Source: Hirsutella rhossiliensis (Eukaryota > Ascomycota > Sordariomycetes > Hypocreales > Ophiocordycipitaceae). Taken from it: 64,000 bases of DNA. The stretch spans positions 62,001-126,000 of the forward strand of contig NW_025408674.1 of NCBI RefSeq assembly GCF_020360975.1, written 5' to 3'. The stretch's first letter is position 1; the number at the start of each line of letters is the position of its first letter. Below, one piece after another: positions 1-13,747 of this stretch. Under the pieces are notes generated by a model, which was not told the DNA's origin, did no database searches, and saw nothing but the letters and a program-made list of their open reading frames with translations. Position numbers and translations under genes: made by a program.

Positions 1-255
1 TAGCTATAAGAAAGTAACTTACTAATTAACTAAAAAACTAGCTAGCTATATTAAAATAAAGATATAAGTTTCTAAGACTAGTAGATTTTATAGAAAGTAA
101 AATTTTAAGATAATTTAGCTACTAAATAAGATAAAAGGGATAACTATTTAAGTAAATTATTATAGGCTTTAGCGATATAAATAAAAATAGTAACTAAACT
201 AGCGGATATAATAAAATTAATTAATAAGACCTATATACTAACTAATATAGCTATA
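1..255. mobile_element. RIP-degraded element fragment, probable 5' part of gypsy-1
   Basis: AT-rich sequence without any CA or TG dinucleotide and without an open frame. It abuts the left LTR of a copia element whose other flank (from 6585) is Ty3/gypsy polyprotein, so it is most simply the gag side of that gypsy element. No gag motif could be recognised, so the assignment rests on position alone. Confidence 0.4.
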
Positions 256-747
256 TATATTATAAAGCGTAGCTTAATTTTATAGTTCTTAAAGATATCC
301 CTTAATATAAGAAACTAAGGAAGCTAAAAATACTTAGTATAAAAGAAGGAAGAAGGAGCTAAAAAGAGGTATAGTAGGGAGGGTAGGGGTATAAAGGGAA
401 GTAAAAGTAGTAATAGCTTCTTATAAAGGTAGCGAAAGATAAAACGGATATACCGGTAATAGCTAGAAAAGAAGGGAAAAACTAGTAAAAAGCTTAGTAG
501 TTAAAAGGATATTAATAGCTTCTTTAAGTAGGATCTTCTTTATTAATTAAGATACTAAATAGGTATAAAGAAGGGCGTTAGATAAAGGAAAAAAGGATAA
601 TTAAGGTAATATAATAATTATTCCCCTACTATAATTGCTACCCTTATAAGAATTAAATATCTTTACCTTACCTATCTAACCCCTTACTTTTAATTTTATA
701 TTTATATATTTTATATACTTCTTATATCTCTCTTTATAAGAGTTATA
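256..747 (+). repeat. copia-1 5' LTR
   Basis: Aligns along its length with 6091-6584. The outer end reads tatattataaagcg here and tatatcgcgaagcg in the right copy, differing only by RIP-type transitions. Outer ends are estimated to within a few bases. Confidence 0.8.
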
Positions 748-3700
748 AGCCTAGGAGGAATAGTATTCTTATACCTTCTAGCTACTATAAAAGGCACCTT
801 TCTTATATCCCTCGTAGCTTCCTTTTACCCCTCTTATTAGAAAAGCTAATTTTTACTTAACTTTTCTACCCTTCCCTATAATAATAACGAAAACTAACTC
901 TTTTACCATCCCTATAGTCTATAGGACGATTCTTATAAAGCCCTAAGATTAAGATAAGTAGGTAAAAAAGCTATAGGCTCGTATAAATAAAACTATTTAT
1001 AATCTAGTCTTCTTTAATAAGTAGGACCCCCTTAAGCCCCCTCTTTATCTTAGGGCAACGGACTTTATAGAGGGAGCTACCCTCTTCTTTAAGCTAACCT
1101 CTATATAGTAAAGAGCTTTTTCTACTACCCTAAGCGACTATAAGAGTCACCGAAAGGAGTACCTTTATAAGATAAAGCTACTAACTACTATATATACGGC
1201 GATAATAGAATCCGTTAGTACTATAAAGCTAGTCTCTCTTTAAGAGGAAGAGACTCCTAAGTAATAGCTTTTAAAGCTTAAGACCTTAATAGCTCTCTTA
1301 ATAGGCTATATAACTAACCGTATTAAGAAGACCTATATAGTATACCTAGGAGCTTTTTCTACTAGGAACCTACTAGCTTCGTCGTAGCTAGCTAAGTAGG
1401 AGGAAATCCTTAAGGAAGCTAACTAATACTTCCTTATAAAAGCTCTTTCTAGCTAATAGCTATAGGATATATCTCTACTAATAAAGCCTATTAGTAACGG
1501 TTACTCGACTATCTTTCGAGAGGCTAGCTAGGAACTAGACGAAGAGGCTATTAAAGTATAATAGTAAGTAGTTTTATTCTTTTATAGCTAGTACTCGACC
1601 TAGACGGCTCGACCTACTACCCCTATAGCTGCTATAGCCCCTATTGCTATAGCCCTAGCTACTACTACTACGGCTATTACTCTTTTAGCTCCTCCTCCCT
1701 TAAGAGCCTTAACCCTGTCTTTAATAGTAGCCTTAGTCCTGGCCCTAGCTCCGCCTACTACTCCGGGCCCGGTCCCGTTAGTTAGACCGGCCTAACTAGT
1801 CCCTTAATAGACCTTTTAGTCTATTAGTCGAAAAATTAAGGAACTAGTTAAAATCGAACCTCTTCTTTAAAATTAGTAATAAGGGGTAAAAAGGGGAGGT
1901 TTTTAAGTAAACCTTCCGGATTAAGATAAGGATTCCTTAAAGAAATAACGTATAAGAAGGAATCGACCTACCTACTAAGTATATAAAAAGCCCTATTAGC
2001 TAGAAGACTACTAATAGGTCTTCGAGGAAAACTAACTTAAAGGAGTTAACCTTTTAAAGAGGCTATAAGAAATAGTATAATAGTCCTTTAAGAAGGACCC
2101 CTTATTATAGAAAAAGATAGATAAGATTTAAGTTACTAAGAAATAGTAACTAACGCTACTACTATAAATTCGAGGAAAAATCGTTAGTATAGTAAATCTA
2201 GCCTTTATCTTCCTTATAGATTAATAAGGCTAAGACTAACTATTAGAGCCCTTTAATTATCCCCTATAAAAATCAGCTATCCTTAACTTTAGTACTTCCC
2301 TTAATATCTATAATATACTCTTATAATTCTAGTCCTTTAAGAAAGTATAAAGGGAATATCTTATTACTAGGGAATTAACTATATAGATAGAGGGATATAG
2401 AAGGGTAAATTTTATAATAAAATTACTTAATAGGTCTATATAAATTCTTTAACTAAAAAGGGTAGCTTTTTACCCTTAATTTTTAACGAGCTTAATTTCC
2501 TTCTACTTTCTTTAAAAGGAAGGAATCTTCTAAGATATAAAGTCTAAGCTTATAAGGCTAGTCTAGAAGAATTAAACTATTAAGCTTATCGAGGAAAAAT
2601 TTAGTTAATTTATTCTCGAATTCTAACTTATTTATAGGAAGGAACTACTTAAGAAGTTAGCTTTCCTTACTAAGAGGAATAAGTCTACTATAAAGGACCC
2701 TCTTCTAGTAGCCTAAGGAGATAGCATTCTTTAGTACGCACGACTTAGTTACCTAGGCCCCTTAGCTTTATATAAGCTAGGCTAATAATAAGGCGTATAA
2801 ATAAAGGGCCTAAAGACCGTTAAATGCGAATACTACGGCTAAGGAAAGACTAAGAGACGAATTTCTAAACGAACGCCTTTATAGCTAGACTAGCCGTATA
2901 AGGAAATTTAGGTCGATTAGACCGATGTCTCTAAGGACTAAGAAAGCTTTATTAAGGTAATGTTTTTTATAGACGCTTTTTTAGGGATGGTTTTCCCTTA
3001 TTTCTTATAGACCTACTTAAGTAAGTATAACTAGTTTGCCCTCTAGGACTTCGTTAACTAAATAAAATCCTACTTTAGCTATAAGGTAAAGAAGATACGG
3101 TCTAACGGAGAGCTATTTATAAAGGATATCTTAAAATAGCTTTAAAAAAGGGGCATTTTACCCCTCCTATTAGCACCGAATACCTAGGCCTAGAACGGAG
3201 GGGTAGAAAGATTAAGGGGTGCTATAATAGAAAGGGCCTATATAATAAGACTTACTATAAGGCTTTTATACGACCTTTAAAGGGAAGTCGTTAAGACCGC
3301 CTATTACCTTTAAAACTAGACCCCTAGGGACCCTAAGGACCCTAGGGAACTAAACTAAGGAATAGACTAGAAATCCCCCCTTAAGCTCTTTATAAAAAAG
3401 AGGGCCTCGCTAGCCTACCTTTATACCTATAGCTATAAGGTATACGTAATAACTACCGATATATAGCTAAAAAGAAAGAAGAAAAGAAAGCTTAATCCTA
3501 GAGCTTTTATTAGTTACCTTATTAGTTATAATTCTATAAATATCTTCTAGATTTAGATTCCTTTTTTATAAAAGGTTATTTCGACTAGGGATATAATTTT
3601 TAACGAATCTAGCTTCTTCGATAAAAAGAGGGATTAATAGCCCCTCTTACTCTTATAACGTTAGCTAATTTAGAAGATCTAAATCCCCCCTTCTTAATAG

Positions 3701-4400
3701 TCTTAAGAAGAGGTCCTAGATAAGGAAATAGAAGAAGAAACTAACGTTAAAGTAGTCGAGGATAACGCTAACTTTAAAGGAGAAGAGGAAGCTACTAGAT
3801 TAAATAATCTAAACGAAGAAGGAGACTATAGGAAAGCGGTAGAGCTAGAATACGCTTACCTTCCTATGCCTCCTCTTACGGAATAAGATAAAGATCTAAA
3901 AGCAGCTTTTTCGGTTAGTCTTCCTATCTCGACCCTTAAGGGGGTAGGAAAGGCACTTCTCTCGAAGGATTACCCGGCTGCCTTTTTATCCCTACTTTAA
4001 GAAGCAAAGGAAGGTATAGGGCCTAATACGAAAGAAGACTAATTTCTCTTTTATTTCGATCGTTTTTCTAACTTCTATCTAACGCTTATAAAAGACGGTT
4101 CCTACGGAGCATTTATAGTAAGCCGGCTCTTTAAGCTATAGCTATTAGCAAGGAAGGTATATAAAAGAGACCTCCTAGACCTACTAGTAAACTAAAAGCA
4201 GCTAGAAAGACACCCTTTTAGAGACTAGTTTTTCTAGGCCTAAAAAGACTACCTAGCTTTATATAAAGAGATAAGGTCTTTTAAAGAGGTCCTTAAGGAA
4301 AAGGTAAGAGGAAAATAGGTCCTTAGCTATAAGTAGGTCTTTATCTATAAGACTAATAAATATAGCTTCTTTTAAAAGTATAAAGCCTAGCTAGTTATCT
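748..4400 (+). pseudogene. copia-1 gag/protease/integrase region, RIP-destroyed
   Basis: By position this is the gag-protease-integrase part of copia-1. Stops are dense and I could not securely place a zinc knuckle, protease or integrase motif. A cysteine-containing patch near 2820-2880 could be a remnant of a nucleocapsid-type finger, but this is weak. Confidence 0.4.
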
Positions 4401-4439
4401 ATAGGAATTAATAGGAAAAAGGGGACTTACCTACTAAGG

Positions 4440-5560
4440 CAACCACCCTAGTAGGGATATCTTTTTAAACCCTTATAGCTATAGTAGTAGAATTCGATCT
4501 TAAGCTTAATTAGATAGATATAGTTAACGCCTTTATTAACTGCCTACTTAAGGAAGAAGAAGTTATCTATATACGCCTTCTACTAGGCTTTTAATAGCTA
4601 GGAAAAGTTCTATAGCTTAGGAAAGCTCTATATAGACTATAAAGATTACCCCTTTTTTAGTAATAGTATTTAACCGGTTCCCTTAAAGCCTTAGGCTTTA
4701 AGAAGGTCCCTTAGGAACCGTGTATAATATATAAGGGTAAAATCATAGTCTTCTTCTACGTCGACGATATTATCTAGGCCTACCTAAAAGAGGAAGAGGC
4801 TATTACTAAGGAGGCTATACGAGGCTTATAATAAAGGTATAAGATAACTAAGCTAGGGGAGCTAAAGTAGTTCCTAGGGATATAAATCCTTTAAAATAAG
4901 TCCTAATAGACTATCTAGCTTACCTAGGACGCCTATATCGATAAGGTCGCTTATAAATTCCTCCTTAATTCCCTCGATAAAAAGCTTCCCTCTATGCCTA
5001 TATTATATAAAGAGCTTTTACTTAATCTATCCTTTTAAGCTAGGGAGTAAGAGAAACACTAATATTAATAGAAGGTAGGCTCCCTACGTTTTTTAGCTAT
5101 TTCTACTAGACCGGATATCTCTTTTACGGTCTCCCGGCTAGCTAAGTATAACTAGAATCCTAGCCCTAAGTACTAAGAAGTAGTAGACCGAGCTATCCTT
5201 TATCTCTATTTAACGAGATTATATAGTCTACGCTTAGGAGGGTAGGGAAGGAAATAAGCTACCGAAATCTTCCTCTATTTAAGCGATTCGTCCTTTACGG
5301 ACAATTTATTAAATAGAAAGAGCTTATAGGGGTATATTATATCCCTTTTTAAAGGAACTATTGCTTAGAGAGCTTCGAAGCAAGCTACTATTATAACTTT
5401 AAGTATAGAGGTAGAGCTACTAGCTCTTTTAAAAGCATTAAAAGAAGCGATTTTCCTTAGCCGGCTACTTATATTTTTATAACTATAAATTCTATCCCCG
5501 TTAACTATAAAATACGATAATATATAGACTATATAAATTCTTATAGAGGAAAATAGTAAG
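4440..5560 (+). pseudogene. copia-1 reverse transcriptase and RNase H remnant
   Basis: The plus-strand translation shows copia-type landmarks in order. E-F-D-L-K-L-N-stop-I-D-I-V-N-A-F (from about 4490) is the first catalytic-Asp block. L-R-K-A-L-Y-R-L follows near 4620. F-F-Y-V-D-D-I-I at 4750-4774 is the intact YVDD active site. A-stop-R-A-S-K-Q-A-T with downstream E-V-E-L-L (5365-5420) is the RNase H block, its Trp now a stop. Many in-frame TAG/TAA codons sit where Trp or Gln would be expected. It cannot encode protein. Confidence 0.8.
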
Positions 5561-6090
5561 CTATTAACCCGGCTACGGTATATCGATATCTACTAGTATT
5601 AGTTACGCTAAGAAGTCTAAAGGGGACTTATTTTAGTCCGTTAGGTTCTAACGGTATCGATAAAAGCTAACGGTCTTACGAAGCCCTTACTAAAGTAGAA
5701 GCTAGCTATCTTTTTATAGTAAATTAGGCTAGAAGACGTTCGAGAAAAGCTATCCTTAAAGGCCTGCCTTAAGAGTCTATAAGAGGAGCTAATAGCACGT
5801 ACGAGAAGGTAACGTTTATAGCTAAAGAAAAGGAAGAGGTTTTTCCCTTTAAAGGGCCCCCTATTTTAATTAGGTTTTTTCCCTTCTAAGAAGGCCCCCC
5901 TTTCTTATAGGACTTTCCCTTCTTTAGGCCCCTATTCCTTAAGTAGGTCTAAAAGAGCCTAGGGACCTAAAAGGGCCCCTGCTTTCCTCGAGTAAAGGGA
6001 GAAGTATAGAGTTAAGAACCTCCTCTATACGCTTACTAGCCTAAAGCCGTATTAGCTATACCCTTAAGGGGCAGGCTATAGCTAAGGGGG

Positions 6091-6584
6091 TATATCGCGA
6101 AGCGTGGCCTAATTTTATAGTTCTCGGAGATATCCCTTAGTATAAGGGACTAAGGAAGCTAAAAATACCTAGTATAGAAGAAGGAAGAAGGAGCTAAAAA
6201 GAGGTATAGAAAGGAGGGTAGGGGTATAAGGGGAAGTAGAAGTAGCGATAGCTTCCTATAAAGGTAGCGAAAGATAAGATAGATATACCGGTAACGGCTA
6301 GAAAAGAGGGGAAAACCTAGTAAAAAGCTTAGTAGTTAAAAGGATATTAATAGCTTCTTTAAGTAGGATCTTCTTTATTAATTAAGATACTAGATAGGTA
6401 TAAAGAGGGGCGTTAGATAAAGGAAAAAAGGATAATTAAGGCAATATAATAATTATTCCCCTACTATAATTACTACCCCTATAAGAATTAAATCTCTCTG
6501 CCCTACCTATCTAACCCCTTACTTTTAATTTTACCTATATATATTTTTATATACTTCTTATATCTCTCTTTATAAGAATATAAC
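6091..6584 (+). repeat. copia-1 3' LTR
   Basis: Second copy of the LTR at 256-747. It keeps more C and G at the outer end (cgcgaagcgtggcc) than the left copy, so it has been hit less heavily by RIP. Immediately preceded by the purine-rich tract. Confidence 0.8.
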
Positions 6585-8089
6585 CTAGTATCTAATATAA
6601 ATAAAATAAAGGATATAATATAAAGATCTAAAGAGTTATTATTACTTTAAGAAAAGACCTTAAATAAATTAATAAAGAGCTTAAGTTACGAGAAACTAGC
6701 TTTTAAAAGAAAGAATAAAACTTATAAGATAAAATAAAGAATATCCCTTAAGAATACTAGAAATATAATAAACTCTTTAAGAAAGAACTTAAGATAAGGT
6801 TACTTAAATATAGCTAATAAGACTATAAAATTTATTTTAAGGATAGAATAACGCTAACGTTCTATAAGATCTATAACTTAAATAAAAAGTAATTATAAAC
6901 GCTATACGACTACCTTAATAAGAATCTATAAAAGGGATATATATAAACGTTAATATCTAAAGTAAGCTACTTAGTTATATTTATTTTAAAGAAAAATAGT
7001 AAGCTATAATTAGTTATTAACTATAAACGCTTAAATAATATTATAATAAAGGATCGAATACTATTACCGCTTATATTAAAACTATAAGATTAACTATATA
7101 GTAAGAAATAGTTTATAGCCCTTAACCTTAAAGGCGCTTATAACTTAATATATATAAAAAAGAGATATAAATAGATAATAGCGTTTAAAATAAAATTTAA
7201 ACTATTTAAATATCTAGTAATATTATTTAAACTTATAAATATACTAGCTACCTTTTAATAGATAATTAATAATATCTTATATAAATACTTAGATATCTTT
7301 ATAGTAGTATACTTAGATAATATCTTAATCTTCTTAGATACCTTAAAAGAATATAAGGAATATATTTATAAGGTACTTTACGTACTTTAAAATATAAAGT
7401 TACTAGTTAAACTAAAGAAAAGTAAGTTTTATATATAATAAGTAAACTTCCTTAAATATACGATCTTATTAAAAGAGATATAAATATAATAAGATAAGAT
7501 TAACTTAGTTAAAGAATAGCTAACGCTAAAGAACGTTAAGGATATATAAAGTTTCTTAAGATTTATAAATTACTATTAACGATTTATTAAAGATTTTAGA
7601 AAGATTATAGTATTATTATATAACTTAATAAAGAAAGAAAAAGAATTTATATAGGATAATAAAGCTAATAAAGCTTTTAAATATATTAAAACTACGATTA
7701 TATAAGAACTAGTCTTAACTACCTTTAATTTAAAACGATAAATTAAACTTAAAACCAATATATTAGACTTTACTTTAAAAGTATAAATTAAATAAAAAGA
7801 TAATAAAAAAAGACTATAACCGATTATATTCTATTTAAAGAAGCTATATAGTATAGAACTTAATTACTTTATCTATAATAAAGAGTTCCTTATAATTATT
7901 TAAGCTTTTAAGGAATTTTAATACTACCTTTTTAAAAGTAAATATAAAGTTAAGGTTTATATAAATTATAAGAATATCTTATATTTCGTAATAATATAGT
8001 AGTTAAATAGATAATAGATTTAATAAGCCGAATATTTATTAGAATTTAACTATAAAATAATCTTTAAAAAAAGAATAGAAAATAGTTAA
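6585..8089 (+). pseudogene. gypsy-1 reverse transcriptase/RNase H, RIP-destroyed
   Basis: Ty3/gypsy polyprotein motifs are readable through the stops: A-L-N-L-K-G-A-Y-N-L-I for the first RT aspartate block (Asp now Asn), V-V-Y-L-D-N-I-L at about 7304-7330 for the YLDD site (second Asp now Asn, GAT to AAT), and L-T-L-K-N-V-K-D-I followed by F-L-R-F-I-N-Y-Y (about 7525-7580), the gypsy block after the active site. The frame ends at 8089, where a LINE is inserted, and resumes at 15447. Both active-site changes are those RIP makes at TG dinucleotides. Confidence 0.85.
8080..8089 (+). repeat. LINE target-site duplication, left copy
   Basis: Ten bases, aaatagttaa, are repeated exactly at 15437-15446 and bracket the LINE. 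The gypsy-1 codons run through this copy and continue at 15447 in the same frame. Confidence 0.8.
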
Positions 8090-8299
8090 AAACGGAAAAA
8101 TACTTCTCGCGAAACTAATATACGCCTATAATAGGTATATATCGCGACTAAAATACTAACTAATACTAAGAATTAATTTAGTAGTATTAATTACCCTTAG
8201 TAACGATACTACGCTAAGGCTAAGGGGTAGGTAGACGTAGTAGCGGCCCTTAACGTACTAAGCTTAATTAAAGTACGTAGCGCGAAGAGACGCTACTTA

Positions 8300-9650
8300 A
8301 ATTTATATACCCCGATAAAGCGAGTTAATAAACCTAAAGTAGCGATATAATACTAGCCTAGGCGCCGAGCGACTTATAGAAAAAGTAGTATATAACGAAC
8401 TCGCGGGCTTTATCTTAAGCGTATAGTTCGGTAAGGTATAGGTAGTAGTCGAACGGCTCTTTAGGGCGAAAAGCCGCGCTAGTAGTACGTCGTCGGCGGT
8501 GCTCCGCGTAGATAAGAGCTTTAAGATAATAATCTAGGATATAATTAAGGAGGTAGTTAAGGAAGAACTCCTCTTAGGTATCGCTTTAGGCCTAGGGGGC
8601 CCTAAGTAAACCTAGGCCGCGGTCGTAGCTAAGACTAAGGGACCGACCTAATATAAAGCTATAGTAAAATAGGTCCTACCACGCTATAAACGCGAGATTA
8701 TCGTAGTCCCTACTAAGGCACCGCCCGAAATCCTAAGCCGCGAACTAAAGGATATAGTAAAGGTAGTAAATATAGCCTTAAAAGCTATAAGCGCTATAAC
8801 GGCGAGGCGCTTTTAAAGTAGAGATATCGCGGTTATATTTAATACCGCGGCGAGAGCCTATTAAAGGGACTAAGGCTAAGTTAAGGCTATATTTAGACTA
8901 GAGGCTACGATCTCCTACCGCGTATATATAGTAGTTATAAAGAACGTCCCCTTAAGGGTAGCGACGGTAGATAGGGAGCGATTACTCTATAAGATTATAG
9001 AGGCGAATAAAGTTAAGGTCCTCTAAGCCTAAGCGCTACGCCCTTAATCTAAGATATCGATAGCGATAACTATACTTATTAAGGTTAGTAGCCTAGAGGA
9101 GGCTAATAGGCTCTACGACCTAGGCCTAGTCTTTAAAGTATAGATCTTCCGATATAAACCCTATAATAAGTCGGTCTAACTATAGAGGTACTATAACTAC
9201 TATAAATATAGCTATATCGCTAGGCGATATATATTAATATAACTTTATAGCTAATATAAGAGCACGGTATATAATAAAGGCGAGGATGAATATAGGGCTA
9301 AGAAGGGCGAAATCCCTTATAACTATATCTTATACTAAAGGGACTACCTATCGTAGACCTAGACCTACCTTATAGCGAATAAAGCCTAGGAAAAAGCAAG
9401 GGAAAACTACCTATATTAACCTTAATAGTTCGCGAATACCTAAACGTATACTAAGTAATAGGTGCTCCCTACTATCGAAACCTAGGGCGTTCTTAAATCG
9501 ACCGTAGTCCGGAAGTAGGGACTAGGTAGACCGCGCTAAGATAAGAGGTCGAGCTTAAGATACCCGCTAGCTAATAAGGCTAAGGAGGCCGAACTAAGTA
9601 CGAACGATATTTATAGGTATAGTAGATAGAGAAGCGCTAAGAGATAGAGC
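8300..9650 (+). pseudogene. LINE ORF1 (gag-like, zinc-knuckle) remnant
   Basis: At 9189-9230 the frame reads Y-Y-N-Y-Y-K-Y-S-Y-I-A-R-R-Y, with Tyr at every place of a C-x2-C-x4-H-x4-C knuckle. TGC to TAC and CAT to TAT are the RIP transitions. A second Cys/His-like set follows (about 9240-9290). The first half, about 8300-9100, is basic and Ala-rich with TAG/TAA interruptions. This is the expected nucleic-acid-binding ORF1 of a Tad1-like element; the limits are approximate. Confidence 0.7.
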
Positions 9651-9659
9651 GCCTCTTTC

Positions 9660-12600
9660 CTTATATAGACGACCCCTTTTACCCTAACCCTACCTATATA
9701 TAACTAAAAGTATTATTCTAGAATATATAAAAGAGATATAAGCTAGCTCGGTTAGCGCTTTACTACTAGGCCGGCTTTAACTTAATAGTATTATAGGAAG
9801 TAAAAGCTATACCGGGAAGCGGCCCCCCCCCTCTTAGAGCGGCGCCCTATAGCCTAGTTTATAAGGAGGGGAGGTACGCGCTATATATATATAAAAGGCT
9901 CGGGCTAAGGACTTAGTCGCCCCGGTCTAGACTAAATTAAAGCGAGGTGATTTTCGGGGATAGTACTAGACTATAGGCAATTTACTTACTACTAAGGGCC
10001 GCGAGGGTAAGAGCGCTACGCGACCTAAGTATAATCGAACTAAAGTACCTTATAGTAATAGTAGGGGACTTTAATATCTATTACCCGCTTTAGGATAGAT
10101 ATAATAGAACCTTAGATAGCGCGATATAACTTATATAAAAAGTAATAAGGCTATAACTTAAACTCGCTACCTTAAGAGGGGAGTATATAAGATTCTTTTA
10201 CGACTAAAGGGATAGTACTATCGACCTAGCTTAGGTAACGCTAGAGATCGGAATATAGTATACTAGGCCCGACCTAGACCTAACTAGGTTAAACTATATC
10301 CCTTAAACTATTATACTATAGGTCGATACCTAGGCCTAGGCACCTAAACCGGCCCTAAGGTAGAAAGAAGTAAAAGTAAAGCTAGTTAAAGCTAAGACTA
10401 TATCCTAGCTAGGACTATACTAGCTAATACTCTAAATGCCTAAGGATATCGATAAAAACCTAAACTATATCTTCGCTACTTTAGTATAGATCGCGATAGT
10501 TATAGTTCTACGCTAAGAGCGAGTATTACCTAAGGGTAATATATAGTTTACCTTAGAGGTAAGGAGGGCGATAAGGGAAGCTAAGAGGGCGAGGAGGAAG
10601 TATAGGCGGGAAAGGAATAAAGCAAACTAGGAAGACCTATATAAGGCGTTTATAGCTTAAAAGCGGACTATCCGCGAGGCGAGGAGGGCCTACTAGCGCG
10701 AGTTCCTAAAGGAATTTAGCGCCGATAATACTAAGCTTTAGAATATAAAGAGGTAAGTAAGACTCTATAGTAAGCTACTACTAAAACCGACCTATATCCT
10801 ACTATTAGTTAAGGAAGGCGAGGACTAACTAACGGAAACCTTTAAAGGGAAGGCCTAGCTATTAGCCGCTAAGTTCTTCCTATTAAAGGCTAGTATAACT
10901 TAAGGGCTACCTTAGCCTATAGCTAAGGCGACCCTTATAGTTAACTAATAGATCCGGCTAGCTAACGTTATAAGGGCGCTAAGTAAGATAGTAAGCTAGA
11001 AAGTAGCGGGTCTAGATAGCGTCCCCTTAAGGTTTATTAAGAAGTATAGCCTAGCCTTAGTTTAGCGACTAACTATAATCTTTAATACTTATACCTAACT
11101 CTTATATTTCTTAGGTTAGTTCTATAGTATAAATATAATAGTTATTTAGAAGCTAGGTAAGAGGCCGGACGCCTACTATATAGTAGGGGGTTAGAGACTA
11201 ATCTCCCTCTTACTTATAGTAGGAAAAGTACTTAAGTAGATACTAGCTTAGAGGATCGCGGGAGTAGCGGAGGTAAACGGTATCCTACTAGACGGATAAA
11301 TAAGGAATAGGAGGGAACGCTCTATAAAGGCGGCGATCCTACTAATAATAGAACTAGTACGCGCGACGTAGGCCTAGAAGGGCATTATATTATTCTTATA
11401 GCTAGATATTAAGGGCGTATTTAATATAGTTAACTATAATAAGCTTATAAGGGAACTAAAGCTTAAGGGATACCCTAGGTAGCTTATAAGCTTAATATAG
11501 AGCTTTATAAGCGATAGGAGATCGACCCTTTACTTTAATAAGAGGACCTTAAAGCTAACTTAAGTATTAACGGGAGTCCCTTAAGGCTCCCTTTTATCCC
11601 CGATCTTATTTCTATACTATATAACCCCCCTATATAAAAGGCTTAGTATAATATATAGTATTTATACTATTAGCTTTACTAATAATATAAATATAGTTAG
11701 TATTAGACCTAATAAGGCTACTATAGTAGTACGCTTAAAGGAAGCTTAAAGGGTATACGTAGAATAAGTAACCGAGTTCGCGGTTACTTTTAAACTATCG
11801 AAAAGCGAATTACTATACTTTATATAAAGGAGATAAGCGATAACGACGCCGGTCTACCTTAGGGCTAACGTAGTAACCCCGGTCTAAGAGGCTTACCTAC
11901 TAAGGGTTTAGGTATACCGGAAACTATACTAAAAGATATACTTAAAATAACTTTAAGCGAAGTTAAAGCGCTAGACTATAGCCCTAACCGGGCTCGCGGC
12001 GTCTACGTAGGGCTATACCTTACTACGCGCTAGGGAAGTCTATAGTAAGGTAATCTAGTCCTTAATCTCCTACGCTATAGTTATATTCTATAAGATAACG
12101 CCCGCGGGGGGGAAACTATATAAAATTGCGCGGGACCTTACCTAGGACTAGTTAGCCTACCTCTAGGTAGTAATAGGTACTTACTACGCGACCTTAGTCT
12201 ACTAAGTTAAAGCGGAGGCATAGGTACCCTTAATTAACCTTTACTTAAATTAAAGAATAACGGATACCCTTTAAAGGCTAAAAGACTTAGGGCTCCTAGG
12301 CTAAATCTAACGTACGTTTAACGCGGTCGCGGGTATACTTAAAAGGAGGCGACGCTAGAGAGAGGGTAGACCCCTAGCGGTACTACCTCTAGGTAGACCC
12401 CCCTTTACGGAGGAGATAAGGGGGGTCTAGAGCTAGATAAGAACGGACGACCTCTTAGATAAAGCTAAGTCGCTCGAAAGGCTAAACGAGGAATAGGCCG
12501 CTTAATAAAACGCTAGGGAAGACGCGATCTAATAATACTAAACTACCCTTTACCCTACCGACTTCCCGCCTTAGTTTAATAAGGCAATAACGCTAGACCG

Positions 12601-13480
12601 TTATAAGGGCCTCCTTAAGTATATTAGTATAGTAATTACCTAGATATATATAGGAAAGATCGGGCTTAATAACTTCCTTTTCGACTAATAGGTCCTTAGT
12701 ATAGTTTCGCTAATATATACTTATAAATAAAGATAGGATACTATCTACTATACGATAATCGACTATCTATTAATAGTAAAGGCGAGGGAGTCCCTCTTAA
12801 TATAGGCCTAGGACGTAGGTAATATAAGAGCGGGCCTTTAAGGGAAAAGGATAGCGGCGCCGCTAGCGTAATAGTTCCTCCGCTTAAGTAGGCTCTACTA
12901 GTTCGACCTAGCTTAGAGGCTATATATAGATATACTAGATAATAAAACTAGGGTTACGCTAAGGATAGAGCGGCCCTAACTAAGACTACCTTAGCTAACT
13001 ACCTCCCTTACTAAGGCGACCTAAAAAGGGAGAGGACTTATAATTATAAGACTATAGCTTTAACTAAACCGGACCTAGACTAGGCGTAAACCTCGCCGAT
13101 TAAACTATAGACCGAATAGAACTAATATAACTTAACTAAACTAACCTTAATAGCTATAGAATAAGACCTACTACTAAAAGACCGTAACTAAATAAGACCT
13201 AACTTAGAACTAAACTAAGATAGAGCTAATAACTAGCCCCCCTTAAACTACGACCTTAGCCTAGCTCGTTAGTAGTAACGTTTACCTTATTATTATAGCG
13301 GGAATAACGAGACCCCCCTAGGGTAGTATATAAAGTATAGGAGGGAGTAACCTAAGGCTTACGAGGAGTATAAGGACTACTACTACTATAAGAACCTTAA
13401 TAATAACTAAACGGACCTAACCTTAAACCTAAACTAAAGCTAGCCTAAACGGCTAGCTTATAAGATAAAGTAACGACTAA
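9660..13480 (+). pseudogene. LINE ORF2 (APE endonuclease + reverse transcriptase), RIP-destroyed
   Basis: I-V-I-V-G-D-F-N at 10052-10075 is the endonuclease signature. The RT shows L-L-L-L-D-I-K-G-V-F-N near 11390 (the A-box), the block G-V-P-stop-G-S-L-L-S-P-I-L-F near 11570-11610, and F-T-N-N at 11675-11686 in place of the catalytic F-x-D-D. Both active-site aspartates read Asn through GAT to AAT. The region past about 12,550 probably held an RNase H-like or Cys-rich tail but is too damaged to name. Confidence 0.8.
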
Positions 13481-13747
13481 GGTCTATATTAAGGTAAGAC
13501 CTATACTAGCGGCGGTATAAAAGCGTTCGCTATAGCTTATACTATAACTATAGATCTAATCGAGGTTAAGACTAGTAATAATCTTAGCTAAGACTAAACC
13601 GCGATAGCTATAAAGACGCTACTAAATAAAGTTAAGAGCGTTAGTAAGATCGGTAGGCGACGTAAGATAAGGATGCTTTAGGGCGGGCTCGGCGCTAAGA
13701 GAACTACCGGGCTATAGCTCGGCGTTAAAGGGAGACGCGGTTAGCTC

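Larger units (their letters stand above)
256..6584 (+). mobile_element. RIP-mutated Ty1/copia LTR retrotransposon (copia-1)
   Basis: Two direct repeats of about 490 bp (256-747 and 6091-6584) bound an interior of about 5.3 kb. They differ mostly by C/T and G/A changes, as RIP predicts. A purine run (gctaaggggg) just before the right LTR fits a polypurine tract. Translated on the plus strand, the interior gives reverse transcriptase and then RNase H near its 3' end, the copia order, interrupted by stops. No target-site duplication could be fixed because the LTR ends are blurred by RIP. The element lies between two pieces of gypsy-1 and is therefore a nested insertion. Confidence 0.85.
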